A stretch of DNA of 10,292 bases from Bacteroidota bacterium. Its GTDB lineage: Bacteria; Bacteroidota; Bacteroidia; Bacteroidales; Prolixibacteraceae. Shown piece by piece: positions 1 through 5,782 of this stretch; positions within the stretch are counted from its first letter, which is position 1; each line of letters begins with the position of its first letter. Made by a program: the position numbers and the translations under genes. The stretch covers positions 1 through 10,292 of the forward strand of contig JABMPI010000024.1 in NCBI GenBank assembly GCA_013203755.1, read 5' to 3'. Under the pieces are notes generated by a model that was not told the origin of the DNA, did not search any database, and was given only the letters and a program-made list of their open reading frames with translations.

Positions 1-73
1 GCCACATGTAGCATATTTGCAAATTAAAGTTAGTAACTAAGTATACACCTCAATAATCATAAACCACGAACCA

Positions 74-202
74 ATGTGGCATTATCTTCTTATAGGCATA
101 CTTGGTGCGGTTGGTGGATTATTATTCAAAATTTTCTGGTACTGGCTAAAGCGCCTGTTTCCAAAACTTCAAAAACTCGACAATGAAAAAGTTAATGGGT
201 AA
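74..202 (+). CDS. Small single-span membrane peptide (42 aa) leading the lysis-like cassette
   Basis: This short open frame starts at the ATG at 74 and ends with the TAA at 200-202. It encodes a 42-residue peptide beginning MWHYLLIGILGAVGG. Residues 4-27 or so are hydrophobic and glycine-rich, so they probably cross the membrane once. The tail (KRLFPKLQKLDNEK) is basic and would lie in the cytoplasm. It overlaps the next gene by 20 bases, which fits translational coupling and argues that the frame is real despite its length. I do not recognise a family. A small holin-associated peptide is possible from the context. A weak -7-like element (CATATTTG, 12-19) lies upstream, but its -33 partner would fall outside the window. 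Confidence 0.5.
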   Translation: MWHYLLIGILGAVGGLLFKIFWYWLKRLFPKLQKLDNEKVNG

Positions 203-521
203 ACTCTCCGATTTCTGGACTATTCCTTTAGCTATAATTATAGCCAGTTGCTACAATTACATTTCAACAATGCTTGGTCTGTTCTCTATGACTCCTGAAA
301 AAATTGGGAAGGTCGTTCCGGCAACGGTACTTTTCCTTTTAGCACTAGGTATTTCGCGCTTGCTTCATACCATTCAATATCCAGATACATACCAATACGG
401 ATTAATGAAAAAATCAAACCAATCATGGCACGAATTATCACCTTCACAAAAATTCTTATACTCCTGGCTGCAACGTGTTATCCTCTTTTTGGGATTGGTG
501 ATGATACTTTCGGCAATGTAA
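183..521 (+). CDS. Holin-like membrane protein with three predicted spans
   Basis: This is a 112-residue protein with three hydrophobic stretches at about residues 11-34, 42-60 and 91-111, separated by a polar loop (about 64-90, with YPDTYQYG and KKSNQSWHE). No soluble domain is present. It sits directly before a cell-wall hydrolase gene. Size, membrane content and position fit a holin, which would form pores that release or activate the hydrolase, but I see no family signature, so the role is inferred from context. It overlaps the upstream peptide gene by 20 bases. Its last 97 bases overlap the hydrolase gene in another frame, so the same DNA encodes the third membrane span here and the signal peptide there. 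An internal ATG at 195 is an alternative start. Confidence 0.6.
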   Translation: MKKLMGKLSDFWTIPLAIIIASCYNYISTMLGLFSMTPEKIGKVVPATVLFLLALGISRLLHTIQYPDTYQYGLMKKSNQSWHELSPSQKFLYSWLQRVILFLGLVMILSAM

Positions 522-1078
522 AAGACAAAGACAAACAACAAATTGCAAAACCACGGAAAAATTCTTCACAACGATTAATTGCCGAAGCTTATACCTGGTT
601 GGGAGTTGTTGAGCTTACAGGGAACAACGACCATCCCAGAATATCAGAATCGATGGAATTATGCGGTTTAACCGGAGACAAAGGTTATCCCTGGTGCGCA
701 AGTTCACAGGCACAAATCCATTTTAATGCAAATATACCTGCTCCTCATTCGGCCAGAGTGGTAGATTGGTTTAAAGGCAATGTGATCTGGAAACGTGAGT
801 GGGGAGAAAAGATGTTTGCCGTACAACCCGGAATGGTTGGAGCAATTTATTACAATAGACTGGGAAGATATGGACACATTGTAATGATTGTTGCCCGCGA
901 CAAGAACAATTACTACACACTGGAAGGAAACACCAATGCAGCCGGTTCTCGTGAAGGACAGGGATTTTATAAGAAAATAAGAAGTAAAAGGAGTATCGCT
1001 GCAATTGCAGATTACTGCCTGAATGGAAAATTATTTATCGATCAATATGAAGATTTACTAAAACGCACAATGAAATGA
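425..1078 (+). CDS. Secreted CHAP/TIGR02594-like cell-wall hydrolase (endolysin-like)
   Basis: This 217-residue protein probably cleaves peptidoglycan as an amidase or endopeptidase. Residues 5-22 form a signal peptide or signal anchor (ILILLAATCYPLFG), and residues 25-50 are a polar linker. The catalytic domain spans about 51-197 and shows the papain-like arrangement of the CHAP/TIGR02594 group: an AxxWLGVxE opening, the nucleophile in PWCA (C91), the histidine in YGHIVM (H151), and LEGNTN (E167/N169) as the likely third polar site. The ATG at 425 is chosen because it supplies the signal sequence. It makes the gene overlap the holin-like gene by 97 bases, which is long, so a later start with no signal peptide cannot be excluded. 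The stop overlaps the next start as ATGA. Phage or prophage origin is likely but not proven. Confidence 0.75.
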   Translation: MARIITFTKILILLAATCYPLFGIGDDTFGNVKDKDKQQIAKPRKNSSQRLIAEAYTWLGVVELTGNNDHPRISESMELCGLTGDKGYPWCASSQAQIHFNANIPAPHSARVVDWFKGNVIWKREWGEKMFAVQPGMVGAIYYNRLGRYGHIVMIVARDKNNYYTLEGNTNAAGSREGQGFYKKIRSKRSIAAIADYCLNGKLFIDQYEDLLKRTMK

Positions 1079-1440
1079 ATTTAACAAATCAAGTGGAAAA
1101 CAGAATTTTAATCGGAGGATCAATCGCTTTAACTCTCTTTGGAATGTGGATTATAATACGGCTTTTTATTGTTCCGACTTATACAACACAAATTGAGTTC
1201 CTGCAAGCGCAGAATAAACAAAAAGACATTACCATCACCGAGTTGGCAAAGATCGCGAAATACTCCATAAATAATGACTTTGAGAAAATGCGCACTAAAA
1301 AAGGAGGAAGCATAACTTTGGATTTGAATAATAAAATGGATGTAGAATCTCAGGAATTGAATACTTCAAAAGTGATTGCTGATACAACGTTTACTGGTTC
1401 CGGGGGAAAATCCGTTTGGAAAAGGATATTTGGGAAGTAA
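1075..1440 (+). CDS. Single-span anchored protein, copy 1 (spanin-like position)
   Basis: This is a 121-residue protein with one membrane span at about residues 11-33, a polar and probably helical stretch at 38-66, the motif INNDFEKMRTK (65-75), a short beta-like segment SITLDLNN (79-86), and a C-terminal SVWKRIFGK. It starts inside the stop codon of the hydrolase gene (ATGA overlap), so the two are probably translated together. Its place as last gene after membrane protein and hydrolase, plus its single N-terminal anchor, resembles a phage Rz-type spanin, although I recognise no spanin sequence. A second gene and two remnants of the same family lie downstream at 4283, 5549 and 5792. The shared core is NDFEKMRTKxxGxIxLDLxN followed by SxWKRxF, and this is the best-preserved copy in its original operon. 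Confidence 0.6.
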   Translation: MNLTNQVENRILIGGSIALTLFGMWIIIRLFIVPTYTTQIEFLQAQNKQKDITITELAKIAKYSINNDFEKMRTKKGGSITLDLNNKMDVESQELNTSKVIADTTFTGSGGKSVWKRIFGK

Positions 1441-1551
1441 TATCTTGGCAGATTTATATATTTTTTAATAGTGAAATTTGAAGCAATCCACTGATTAACT
1501 AATAAAATATGAGAGCTAAAATAAACTCTTATTCAAAAAACACTCTAATAG

Positions 1552-1689
1552 TCATATTATAATGTGATTATACTCATTGTTATAATTACCCTATATCTAA
1601 ATCATACGAATTTCACATTCTACTGTGATATCTATTGACATTTTGGTTGATTATTACTATTTTTATCCCAAAATCACATTACAATGTTA
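1552..1689 (+). promoter_or_regulatory. Three 16-bp palindromic operators of the hipBST operon, spaced 61 bp apart
   Basis: Three copies of an inverted repeat with consensus TCACATT-N2-AATGTGA precede hipB. O1 is at 1552-1567 (TCATATTATAATGTGA), O2 at 1613-1628 (TCACATTCTACTGTGA) and O3 at 1674-1689 (TCACATTACAATGTTA). Each differs from the consensus at one base. Start-to-start distances are 61 and 61 bp. O3 covers the hipB start codon, and O2 ends just upstream of the promoter's -33 element. HipB-type repressors bind such palindromes as dimers, so these are the probable autoregulatory sites. The equal spacing suggests cooperative binding or looping. Confidence 0.75.
1635..1665 (+). promoter_or_regulatory. 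Bacteroidota-type promoter of hipBST
   Basis: A TTG at 1635-1637 is followed by a 20-base spacer and TATTTTTA at 1658-1665. This matches the phylum's TTG-N19-21-TAnnTTTG promoter except for the final base. Transcription would begin only about 5-15 bases before the hipB start codon, inside or beside operator O3. A repressor bound at O2 and O3 would therefore bracket the promoter. Confidence 0.5.
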
Positions 1690-1896
1690 GTTTCAGAATT
1701 AGGAGAACAAATAAAGGCAAGAAGAGATATTCTTCGGTTAACCCAACCCGATTTATCGGAGATGGCAGGAATAAGTGTTAATACACTTTATAAAATTGAA
1801 AGAGGCCAGGCTAACCCAACAGTTAAAATAATAAATAAACTGGCAGATATTCTGGGAATGGAACTCAAACTGGAAGTAAGACAACCCAAATTATAA
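1684..1896 (+). CDS. hipB: HipB antitoxin/repressor (XRE family)
   Basis: This 70-residue protein is almost entirely one XRE-type helix-turn-helix domain (about residues 5-62). The typical elements are LGEQIKARR, LTQPDLSEMAGIS and TLYKIERGQANPT. The recognition helix is around SVNTLYKIERG. It should dimerise, bind the three palindromes upstream and repress its own operon. In hipBST systems it also joins the toxin complex. It is shorter than E. coli HipB (88 residues) and has little C-terminal tail. It starts inside operator O3 and is followed three bases after its stop by hipS. There is no Shine-Dalgarno site, as is usual in this phylum. Confidence 0.85.
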   Translation: MLVSELGEQIKARRDILRLTQPDLSEMAGISVNTLYKIERGQANPTVKIINKLADILGMELKLEVRQPKL

Positions 1897-1899
1897 ACT

Positions 1900-2226
1900 A
1901 TGCAAAAAGCAAATGTATATCGAAATGGGCAACTTGTTGGAACCTTAACTCAAGTAAATCATAGCAGTTATAAGTTCAAATACGATAATGCATGGTTTTC
2001 AAGTAGAGAATTGCCCGCTGTAAGCCTCACAATGCCCAAAACAAAACAAACCTATACATCCGACCACCTGTTTCCATTTTTCTTTAATATGCTTTCTGAA
2101 GGAGTAAATAGAAAATTGCAAAGCCGCCAACTCAAAATTGATGAAAAAGATTATTTCAGTTTGTTATTGGCAACAGCAAAAACGGATACCATTGGAGCAA
2201 TAACACTTTTAGAAATTGAAGAATGA
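1900..2226 (+). CDS. hipS: HipS, separate HipA N-terminal subdomain protein
   Basis: This 108-residue protein corresponds to the small N-terminal subdomain of full-length HipA. It shows the family features ANVYRNGQLVGTL at the start, LPAVSLTMP around 38-46, FPFFFNMLSEG around 58-68, and a closing YFSLLLATAKTDTIGAITL. In the known E. coli HipBST system this fragment is a separate gene and HipS acts as the antitoxin of the kinase. The same role is inferred here. It begins three bases after hipB and overlaps hipT by four bases (ATGA at 2223-2226), so the three genes form one coupled operon. The split looks natural and not like a frameshift, because HipT has its own start and both proteins end cleanly. 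Confidence 0.85.
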   Translation: MQKANVYRNGQLVGTLTQVNHSSYKFKYDNAWFSSRELPAVSLTMPKTKQTYTSDHLFPFFFNMLSEGVNRKLQSRQLKIDEKDYFSLLLATAKTDTIGAITLLEIEE

Positions 2227-3230
2227 GTATACAAGAAATAAAATATTGTCCGGGCACATTAGCTGAAGGTTATAGTGCTTATAGTACAACATGCCAAAGA
2301 AGAGTATTCCAGGGCAAGAAAGTGAACCATATCCTTCCCTACTCACCCCCACGAACTAATGAAGAAGATGCAGAGAAGTTTATAGAAAACAGAAAGCGGA
2401 TTTCCATCTCTGGGGTTCAGGAAAAACTTTCCTTATTGTTGGATAAAAATAAATTACGCTTAACCTACGAAGGAGAACAGGGAACTTACATTTTAAAACC
2501 TATTCCAAGAGATATAAAAAACATTGACCAGGTTCCTGCAAACGAACATCTTACGATGCAAATTGCAAGACAAGTTTATGGCTTGCAAACTGCTGAGAAT
2601 GCTCTCATTTTTTTTAACAACGGAGAACCCGCTTATATAACAAAAAGGTTCGATGTAAAAGAGGATGGTTTAAAGTGGGGAAAAGAAGATTTTGCTACTC
2701 TGGCTGAAAAAACAGAAGAAAATGCCGGAGCAAACTTTAAATATGATTATAACTATGAAGCCATGGCTGGTTTATTGGAAAAGTATGTTTCGGCCTATCG
2801 CGTGGAACTTGAAAAGCTATTTACATTGATTGTTTTCAACTTTCTTTTTTCAAATGGTGATGCACACCTAAAAAACTTTTCAGTATTGGAAACGCCAAAT
2901 GGGGATTATGTTTTGAGTCCAGCCTACGACTTGTTAAATACAAGAATTCATGTAGATGATTCAGACTTTGCTCTGGATGGTGGCCTATTTAATGACGATT
3001 TTCAATCGGATGAAAAGAAAAAAAGTAACCATGTTGGATTGGAAGATTTTCAAGAGCTGGCCAAAAGATTTGGGATAAATGAAAAAAGAAGAAATAAAAT
3101 TCTTACTCCACTTCTGCAAACACAGCCAATGGTTGAAGAATTAACTAAACGATCCTTTTTAAACAATAAAACAAAAAGAGCTTATTTGTTACATTATCAA
3201 ACCAAAAAGAACCAATTAAATAAAATATGA
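2223..3230 (+). CDS. hipT: HipT serine/threonine kinase toxin (split HipA kinase)
   Basis: This 335-residue protein is the kinase part of HipA. A glycine-rich loop with SISGVQEK lies at 61-68. The paired serines S61 and S63 sit where HipT kinases autophosphorylate. The probable ATP-binding lysine is K92 in YILKP. The catalytic loop NGDAHLKN is at 211-218 (D213, N218), and the metal-binding motif SPAYDLLNT is at 232-240 (D236). All key residues are present and the length matches known HipT. HipA kinases phosphorylate glutamyl-tRNA synthetase, while the studied HipT acts on tryptophanyl-tRNA synthetase; the target here is unknown. The toxin would slow translation when HipB and HipS are limiting. 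No clear terminator follows the stop. Confidence 0.87.
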   Translation: MSIQEIKYCPGTLAEGYSAYSTTCQRRVFQGKKVNHILPYSPPRTNEEDAEKFIENRKRISISGVQEKLSLLLDKNKLRLTYEGEQGTYILKPIPRDIKNIDQVPANEHLTMQIARQVYGLQTAENALIFFNNGEPAYITKRFDVKEDGLKWGKEDFATLAEKTEENAGANFKYDYNYEAMAGLLEKYVSAYRVELEKLFTLIVFNFLFSNGDAHLKNFSVLETPNGDYVLSPAYDLLNTRIHVDDSDFALDGGLFNDDFQSDEKKKSNHVGLEDFQELAKRFGINEKRRNKILTPLLQTQPMVEELTKRSFLNNKTKRAYLLHYQTKKNQLNKI

Positions 3231-3560
3231 GAATAACAATGCTATATAATTTTTCAGCTTTTGGGTAAGAATATTAACATATCTAGAACTTGAAAAATCA
3301 TATTGGTCGAGTAGGCAAAGGGAGTTTCACCCTAAGCCTCCAATGTCGTTTAGTTAAGGCAAAATTACAAACATCTTTTATGAGAAAATAATATCGGAGG
3401 AGTCAAATTATTATTTCACGTATTGTTTTATCAAATTATTGAATCAAAAAAAGAAAAAAAATGGTATTTCATTTTTAAGAATAATTCTGAGGCATACTTC
3501 TTCCATTGTTGAATATATTGATCGGCCCCCGCGATTGAAAAATGGGATTGATTTGTGTCT
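3231..3560. other. Gene-free stretch between hipT and the transposase remnant
   Basis: I see no gene in this AT-rich stretch. Its only recognisable structure is the hairpin at 3305-3340, described separately. The part from about 3430 to 3560 probably belongs to the 3' end of the IS4-type element, because it directly follows the transposase stop codon on the minus strand. I could not identify a matching terminal inverted repeat. Confidence 0.5.
3305..3340 (-). ncRNA. Hairpin resembling the last domain of a bacterial group II intron (remnant)
   Basis: On the minus strand this segment reads GGAGGCTTAGGGTGAAACTC followed by CCTTTGCCTACTCGACC. It folds as AGGC/GCCT plus AGGG/CCCT stems around a TGAAACT loop. 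The pattern 'GAGGCTnAGGGTGAAACTCCC ... GCCTACTCGAC' is familiar from the 3' end (domain VI region) of bacterial group II introns. The sequence upstream on the minus strand (3341-3360) does not look like domain V, and no reverse transcriptase is present, so this would be only a tail fragment. The assignment rests on remembered pattern, not on a model search. Confidence 0.4.
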
Positions 3561-4060
3561 TTAAAAAGAACCTTTATATGGCATTGGGTATATTCGTTTA
3601 CTCTTTCTAAAGTTTCTTTCAAAATGCCTTTCTTTTCGTACCACTTCAAGGTTGGCACTAAATATCTTTATTAATTCATTTAAATATCCTTCTATAATTT
3701 CTTCTTCTCTACAGAACAGTAAAACAATGCTGTTTTTCATACGATTAAGAGCTTGCGTAAAGTTGGGTTTGTATTCCCTTTTTCGTTTTTCACATATTTT
3801 ATCCACCATTTCATTTGCACTGCTGACAAGAATCGAGGTCAGGTTGCAAGAGAATATTTTTGCATAAAAATCCTGAGCAATGGCCAAGCAACTTTTCCCA
3901 CTAAAATTTTCGATTTCCAACCTTGACTTCATTGTCTTGTAAGATTCTTCTACCTGCCATCGAAGTTGGTACAGATCGGAAAGAATTTCATAAGGGTACT
4001 GGTGATCATCTATCAAACTGGTAATAAGTACTTCTTTTTCACCAGTATCAAGATCCAAAT
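3561..4060 (-). pseudogene. IS4-family transposase, C-terminal half only
   Basis: The 165-residue open frame is the C-terminal part of a DDE transposase. It carries the exact IS4 YREK signature, Y-x2-R-x3-E-x6-K, in YQLRWQVEESYKTMK (Y30, R33, E37, K44 of the remnant). E37 is the catalytic glutamate. Typical features follow: SRLEIENFSGKS, FYAKIFSCNL, and a basic end (RKSKRIYPMPYKGSF). The N-terminal half with the two catalytic aspartates is missing, since family members have about 400 residues. Homology appears to begin at LDLDTGEKEVLITSL, near 4058. At about 4060 the DNA changes abruptly into the tail of a Fic-like gene on the other strand. The element cannot move by itself. Confidence 0.8.
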
Positions 4061-4197
4061 GGGCGAAGATGACAAAAGTACATAGAGATACTGCTCGTAG
4101 AGATATTCAAGATTTAATCAAGAAAGGAGTCTTATCGGATTCTGGTGAAGGAGGAAGAAGTACAAACTACATTTTGAATCTTCCTTCTCTGGGTTAA
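4060..4197 (+). pseudogene. C-terminal tail of a Fic-type protein (winged-helix fragment)
   Basis: This plus-strand frame ends with the TAA at 4195-4197 and encodes KMTKVHRDTARRDIQDLIKKG followed by VLSDSGEGGRSTNYILNLP. The combination DTAxRDIQDLxxKGxL...GGRSTNY is typical of the small winged-helix region at the C-terminus of many Fic (DUF4172-type) proteins, which AMPylate or otherwise modify target proteins. The Fic catalytic core (HPFxDGN) is absent, because the sequence is interrupted at about 4060 by the transposase remnant. An ATG at 4069 would give a 42-residue peptide, but it is more likely an internal methionine. The fragment is dead as an enzyme, though a free helix-turn-helix peptide cannot be excluded. 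Confidence 0.65.
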
Positions 4198-4282
4198 TGA
4201 AACATTAAATAAAATTGAAGAAGCAAAAAATATTAAAAAAGAAAACTACCTACATTTTGTATAGGATCAGTATTTTTTCAAG

Positions 4283-4699
4283 GTGGAAAAATTATATTTC
4301 ACCATTTTTTATGTAAAAATATTGGTTAAATTTAAAGACCAGCTACTGCCCTTGGGAAACAGAATTGAGAACGGCATCATTGCCGCAGTAACCTTTGTAA
4401 TTACGACCATTGTAATTACGCTATTAATACACTTTGTATCGATAAAGCCAATGCAAAAACAATTTGAACGGCAATTCGACAAACAAACCGCAGTAATTGT
4501 AACACTTGGAAGTTTGGCAAAATATCAAATTCAAAACGACTTTGAAAAGATGCGAACAAAAGGCAACGGCCAAATTATTTTGGATTTGGATAACACCCTA
4601 AATGCGCTGGAGCTGGAAACAATGCCAGGGGATACAACTATAATTAATCAAAATAAAAAACAATCGTTATGGAAAAGAGTATTCGGAAACGGAAAATGA
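4283..4699 (+). CDS. Single-span anchored protein, copy 2
   Basis: This is a 138-residue relative of the protein at 1075. One membrane span covers about residues 30-53. A polar helix follows, then LAKYQIQNDFEKMRTK (78-93), GQIILDLDNTLNALELE (96-112) and a C-terminal SLWKRVFGNGK. The core is nearly identical to copy 1 at protein level but clearly diverged in DNA, so the duplication is not recent. Aligned to copy 1, the homologous N-terminus would fall near residue 20. The GTG start at 4283 therefore adds about 18 unrelated residues, and TTG at 4322 is an alternative. The lack of an ATG suggests that the original 5' end was lost. No holin-like or hydrolase gene accompanies this copy; it stands between Fic debris and the higBA pair. 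Confidence 0.6.
   Translation: MEKLYFTIFYVKILVKFKDQLLPLGNRIENGIIAAVTFVITTIVITLLIHFVSIKPMQKQFERQFDKQTAVIVTLGSLAKYQIQNDFEKMRTKGNGQIILDLDNTLNALELETMPGDTTIINQNKKQSLWKRVFGNGK
4395..4420 (+). repeat. Short in-frame direct repeat inside copy 2
   Basis: TTGTAATTACG occurs at 4395-4405 and again at 4410-4420, a period of 15 bases. It encodes the repeated V-I-T within the membrane span (FVITTIVITLL). It is probably a small slippage duplication that kept the frame. Confidence 0.6.
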
Positions 4700-4783
4700 T
4701 TAATCCCTGAAGCAAGTAATACAAATTTAGTCGTAAATGAAAGTGAAGTGTTTATGAATCCATTACTACAAATAGCTAAACCG

Positions 4784-4801
4784 TTGTTTCGATAGAAACA
4801 A
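4784..4801. other. Perfect 7-bp stem-loop after copy 2
   Basis: TTGTTTC and GAAACAA form a perfect inverted repeat around a GATA loop. No T-run follows, so it does not look like an intrinsic terminator. It lies 26 bases upstream of the higBA promoter and could be a protein-binding site or an RNA 3' end. The function is unknown. Confidence 0.35.
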
Positions 4802-4827
4802 GCCAAACCGATCATGATTCAATAAAA

Positions 4828-4857
4828 TTGATAAGGGAAAAATAATATTTATATTTA
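4828..4857 (+). promoter_or_regulatory. Bacteroidota-type promoter of higBA
   Basis: TTG at 4828-4830, a 19-base spacer and TATATTTA at 4850-4857 match the TTG-N19-21-TAnnTTTG promoter except for the last base. The hipBST promoter deviates at the same base. Transcription would start around the palindrome at 4857-4876, so repressor binding there would block it. Confidence 0.5.
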
Positions 4858-4876
4858 TGTAACGTATTCGTTACAT
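4857..4876 (+). promoter_or_regulatory. Palindromic operator of higBA
   Basis: ATGTAACG and CGTTACAT form a perfect inverted repeat with 8-bp arms around TATT. It ends seven bases before the higB start codon. The position and symmetry fit an autoregulatory site for the HigA-type repressor encoded downstream. Confidence 0.65.
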
Positions 4877-4883
4877 TTGCGCC

Positions 4884-5212
4884 ATGCGAGAAATAACAAT
4901 CACACCAGAATGTTTAGACTTTATCGACAATCAAAATGAAAGGGTGTCGACAAAGTTTTTTCAAATTATCGAAGTGATTGGAGAAGTAAAAGTTGTTCAT
5001 ACAAACTTTGTGAAAAAATTAATGAATACACAATTTTATGAACTTCGGATTAAAGCAGGAAACTAAATTCGTATTATCATATTTGCTATTGATCATTTGA
5101 ATTTTGCCGAATGCACTAAAGCTGTTTGTTTATGTGGATTTCAAAAGAAATCGACTAAGGATTATAAAAAGCGATTAAACAAGCAGAAAAATTATTAAGG
5201 GATTATTTATAA
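4884..5212 (+). pseudogene. higB: HigB/RelE-type toxin inactivated by a nonsense codon and a frameshift
   Basis: The open frame stops after 60 residues at the TAA at 5064-5066, in the middle of the conserved stretch YELRIKAGN-x-x-RIIIFAID. Reading on in the same frame gives IRIIIFAIDHLNFAECTKAV and then CLCGFQKKSTKDYKK, the expected second half of a HigB/Gp49-like RNase toxin. At about 5165-5171 (TATAAAAAGCG) one A appears to be missing. A frame shift there restores KAIKQAEKLLRDYL with a stop at 5210-5212. The intact gene would have encoded about 109 residues, a usual length for the family. Such toxins cleave mRNA at the ribosome. With two independent lesions, this one should be inactive. Confidence 0.8.
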
Positions 5213-5227
5213 CAAAACTTTTAAATC

Positions 5228-5512
5228 ATGGGACAATTAATAAATACAAAAGACCTTTTAGATAAACGATTCGGAAAACGTGGAACGGCATCTCGTGAAA
5301 AATTTCGGGAGGACGCATTTTCATATTACTTTGGAGAAATTATAAAGAACCGGAGAAAAGAATTAAAAATGAGTCAAAGTGATTTAGCAAATCTCATTGG
5401 AAAAAAACGGCCTTATATCTCACGAATTGAAAATGGAGAGGATATTCGTTTATCAAATTTCGCACTCGTTGTAAATGCATTGAACTTATCAATACAGTTA
5501 ACTGCAAAATAA
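5228..5512 (+). CDS. higA: HigA-type antitoxin/repressor (XRE family), intact
   Basis: This 94-residue protein has a helix-turn-helix domain at about residues 36-90 (IIKNRRKELKMSQSDLANLI, then RPYISRIENGEDIRLSNFALV). The N-terminal extension (LDKRFGKRGTASREKFREDA) is typical of HigA partners of RelE/HigB toxins. It lies 15 bases after the restored end of the broken higB, in the usual toxin-first order, and probably binds the palindrome at 4857-4876. With its toxin dead it is an orphan antitoxin, which might still repress or might neutralise a related toxin elsewhere. Its stop codon at 5510-5512 is in frame with the remnant of copy 3 that follows. Confidence 0.8.
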   Translation: MGQLINTKDLLDKRFGKRGTASREKFREDAFSYYFGEIIKNRRKELKMSQSDLANLIGKKRPYISRIENGEDIRLSNFALVVNALNLSIQLTAK

Positions 5513-5548
5513 AGCACAAAAGCACAACAGGATGATAACTGTTTCTGC

Positions 5549-5647
5549 TACATCGAAAATAATTTTGGAAAAATGAAACCAAAGGAAGGCATCATTATTT
5601 ATCTCGATTTGAATAATACATTAGCAGTTCATAATACAGAAAATTGA
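5549..5647 (+). pseudogene. Remnant of the anchored protein, copy 3 (core only)
   Basis: This frame encodes YIENNFGKMKPKEGIII followed by YLDLNNTLAVHNTEN and a TGA. It aligns without gaps, from the asparagine of NDF on, to the core of copy 2 (NDFEKMRTKGNGQIILDLDNTL). The membrane span is missing and the frame ends before the SxWKRxF tail. There is no plausible start codon upstream except one inside the core (5573). The frame is open back to the higA stop (5510-5512), so the fragment sits exactly in phase behind higA. It is a decayed partial copy and not an expressed gene as far as can be seen. Confidence 0.6.
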
Positions 5648-5782
5648 GATTTAATAAAGTCAATAACAGAAGGGGAAAAGGGATTCTCTTAATATTTGTT
5701 AAAACTAAAATAAATTGAAAAATCTAGTGCAAAGCATTACCTATATAATACCATATCCCATAAATAGTCGATAATCAATTAA

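Noticed and set aside
1..73. Short palindrome TTAGT-A-ACTAA near the window start and its likeness to GTTACT-A-AGTAAC at 10067-10079
   Set aside because: The two are not the same sequence and are short AT-rich palindromes, so there is no sound case for a pair of element ends.
3431..3658. Minus-strand 75-codon frame next to the transposase remnant
   Set aside because: It overlaps the true C-terminus of the transposase in another frame and then runs into low-complexity A/T sequence. No family features are visible.
4872..4879. Perfect -7-like element TACATTTG
   Set aside because: It ends four bases before the higB start codon, so transcription would begin inside the gene, and no TTG lies at the right distance upstream. 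The element at 4850-4857 fits better.
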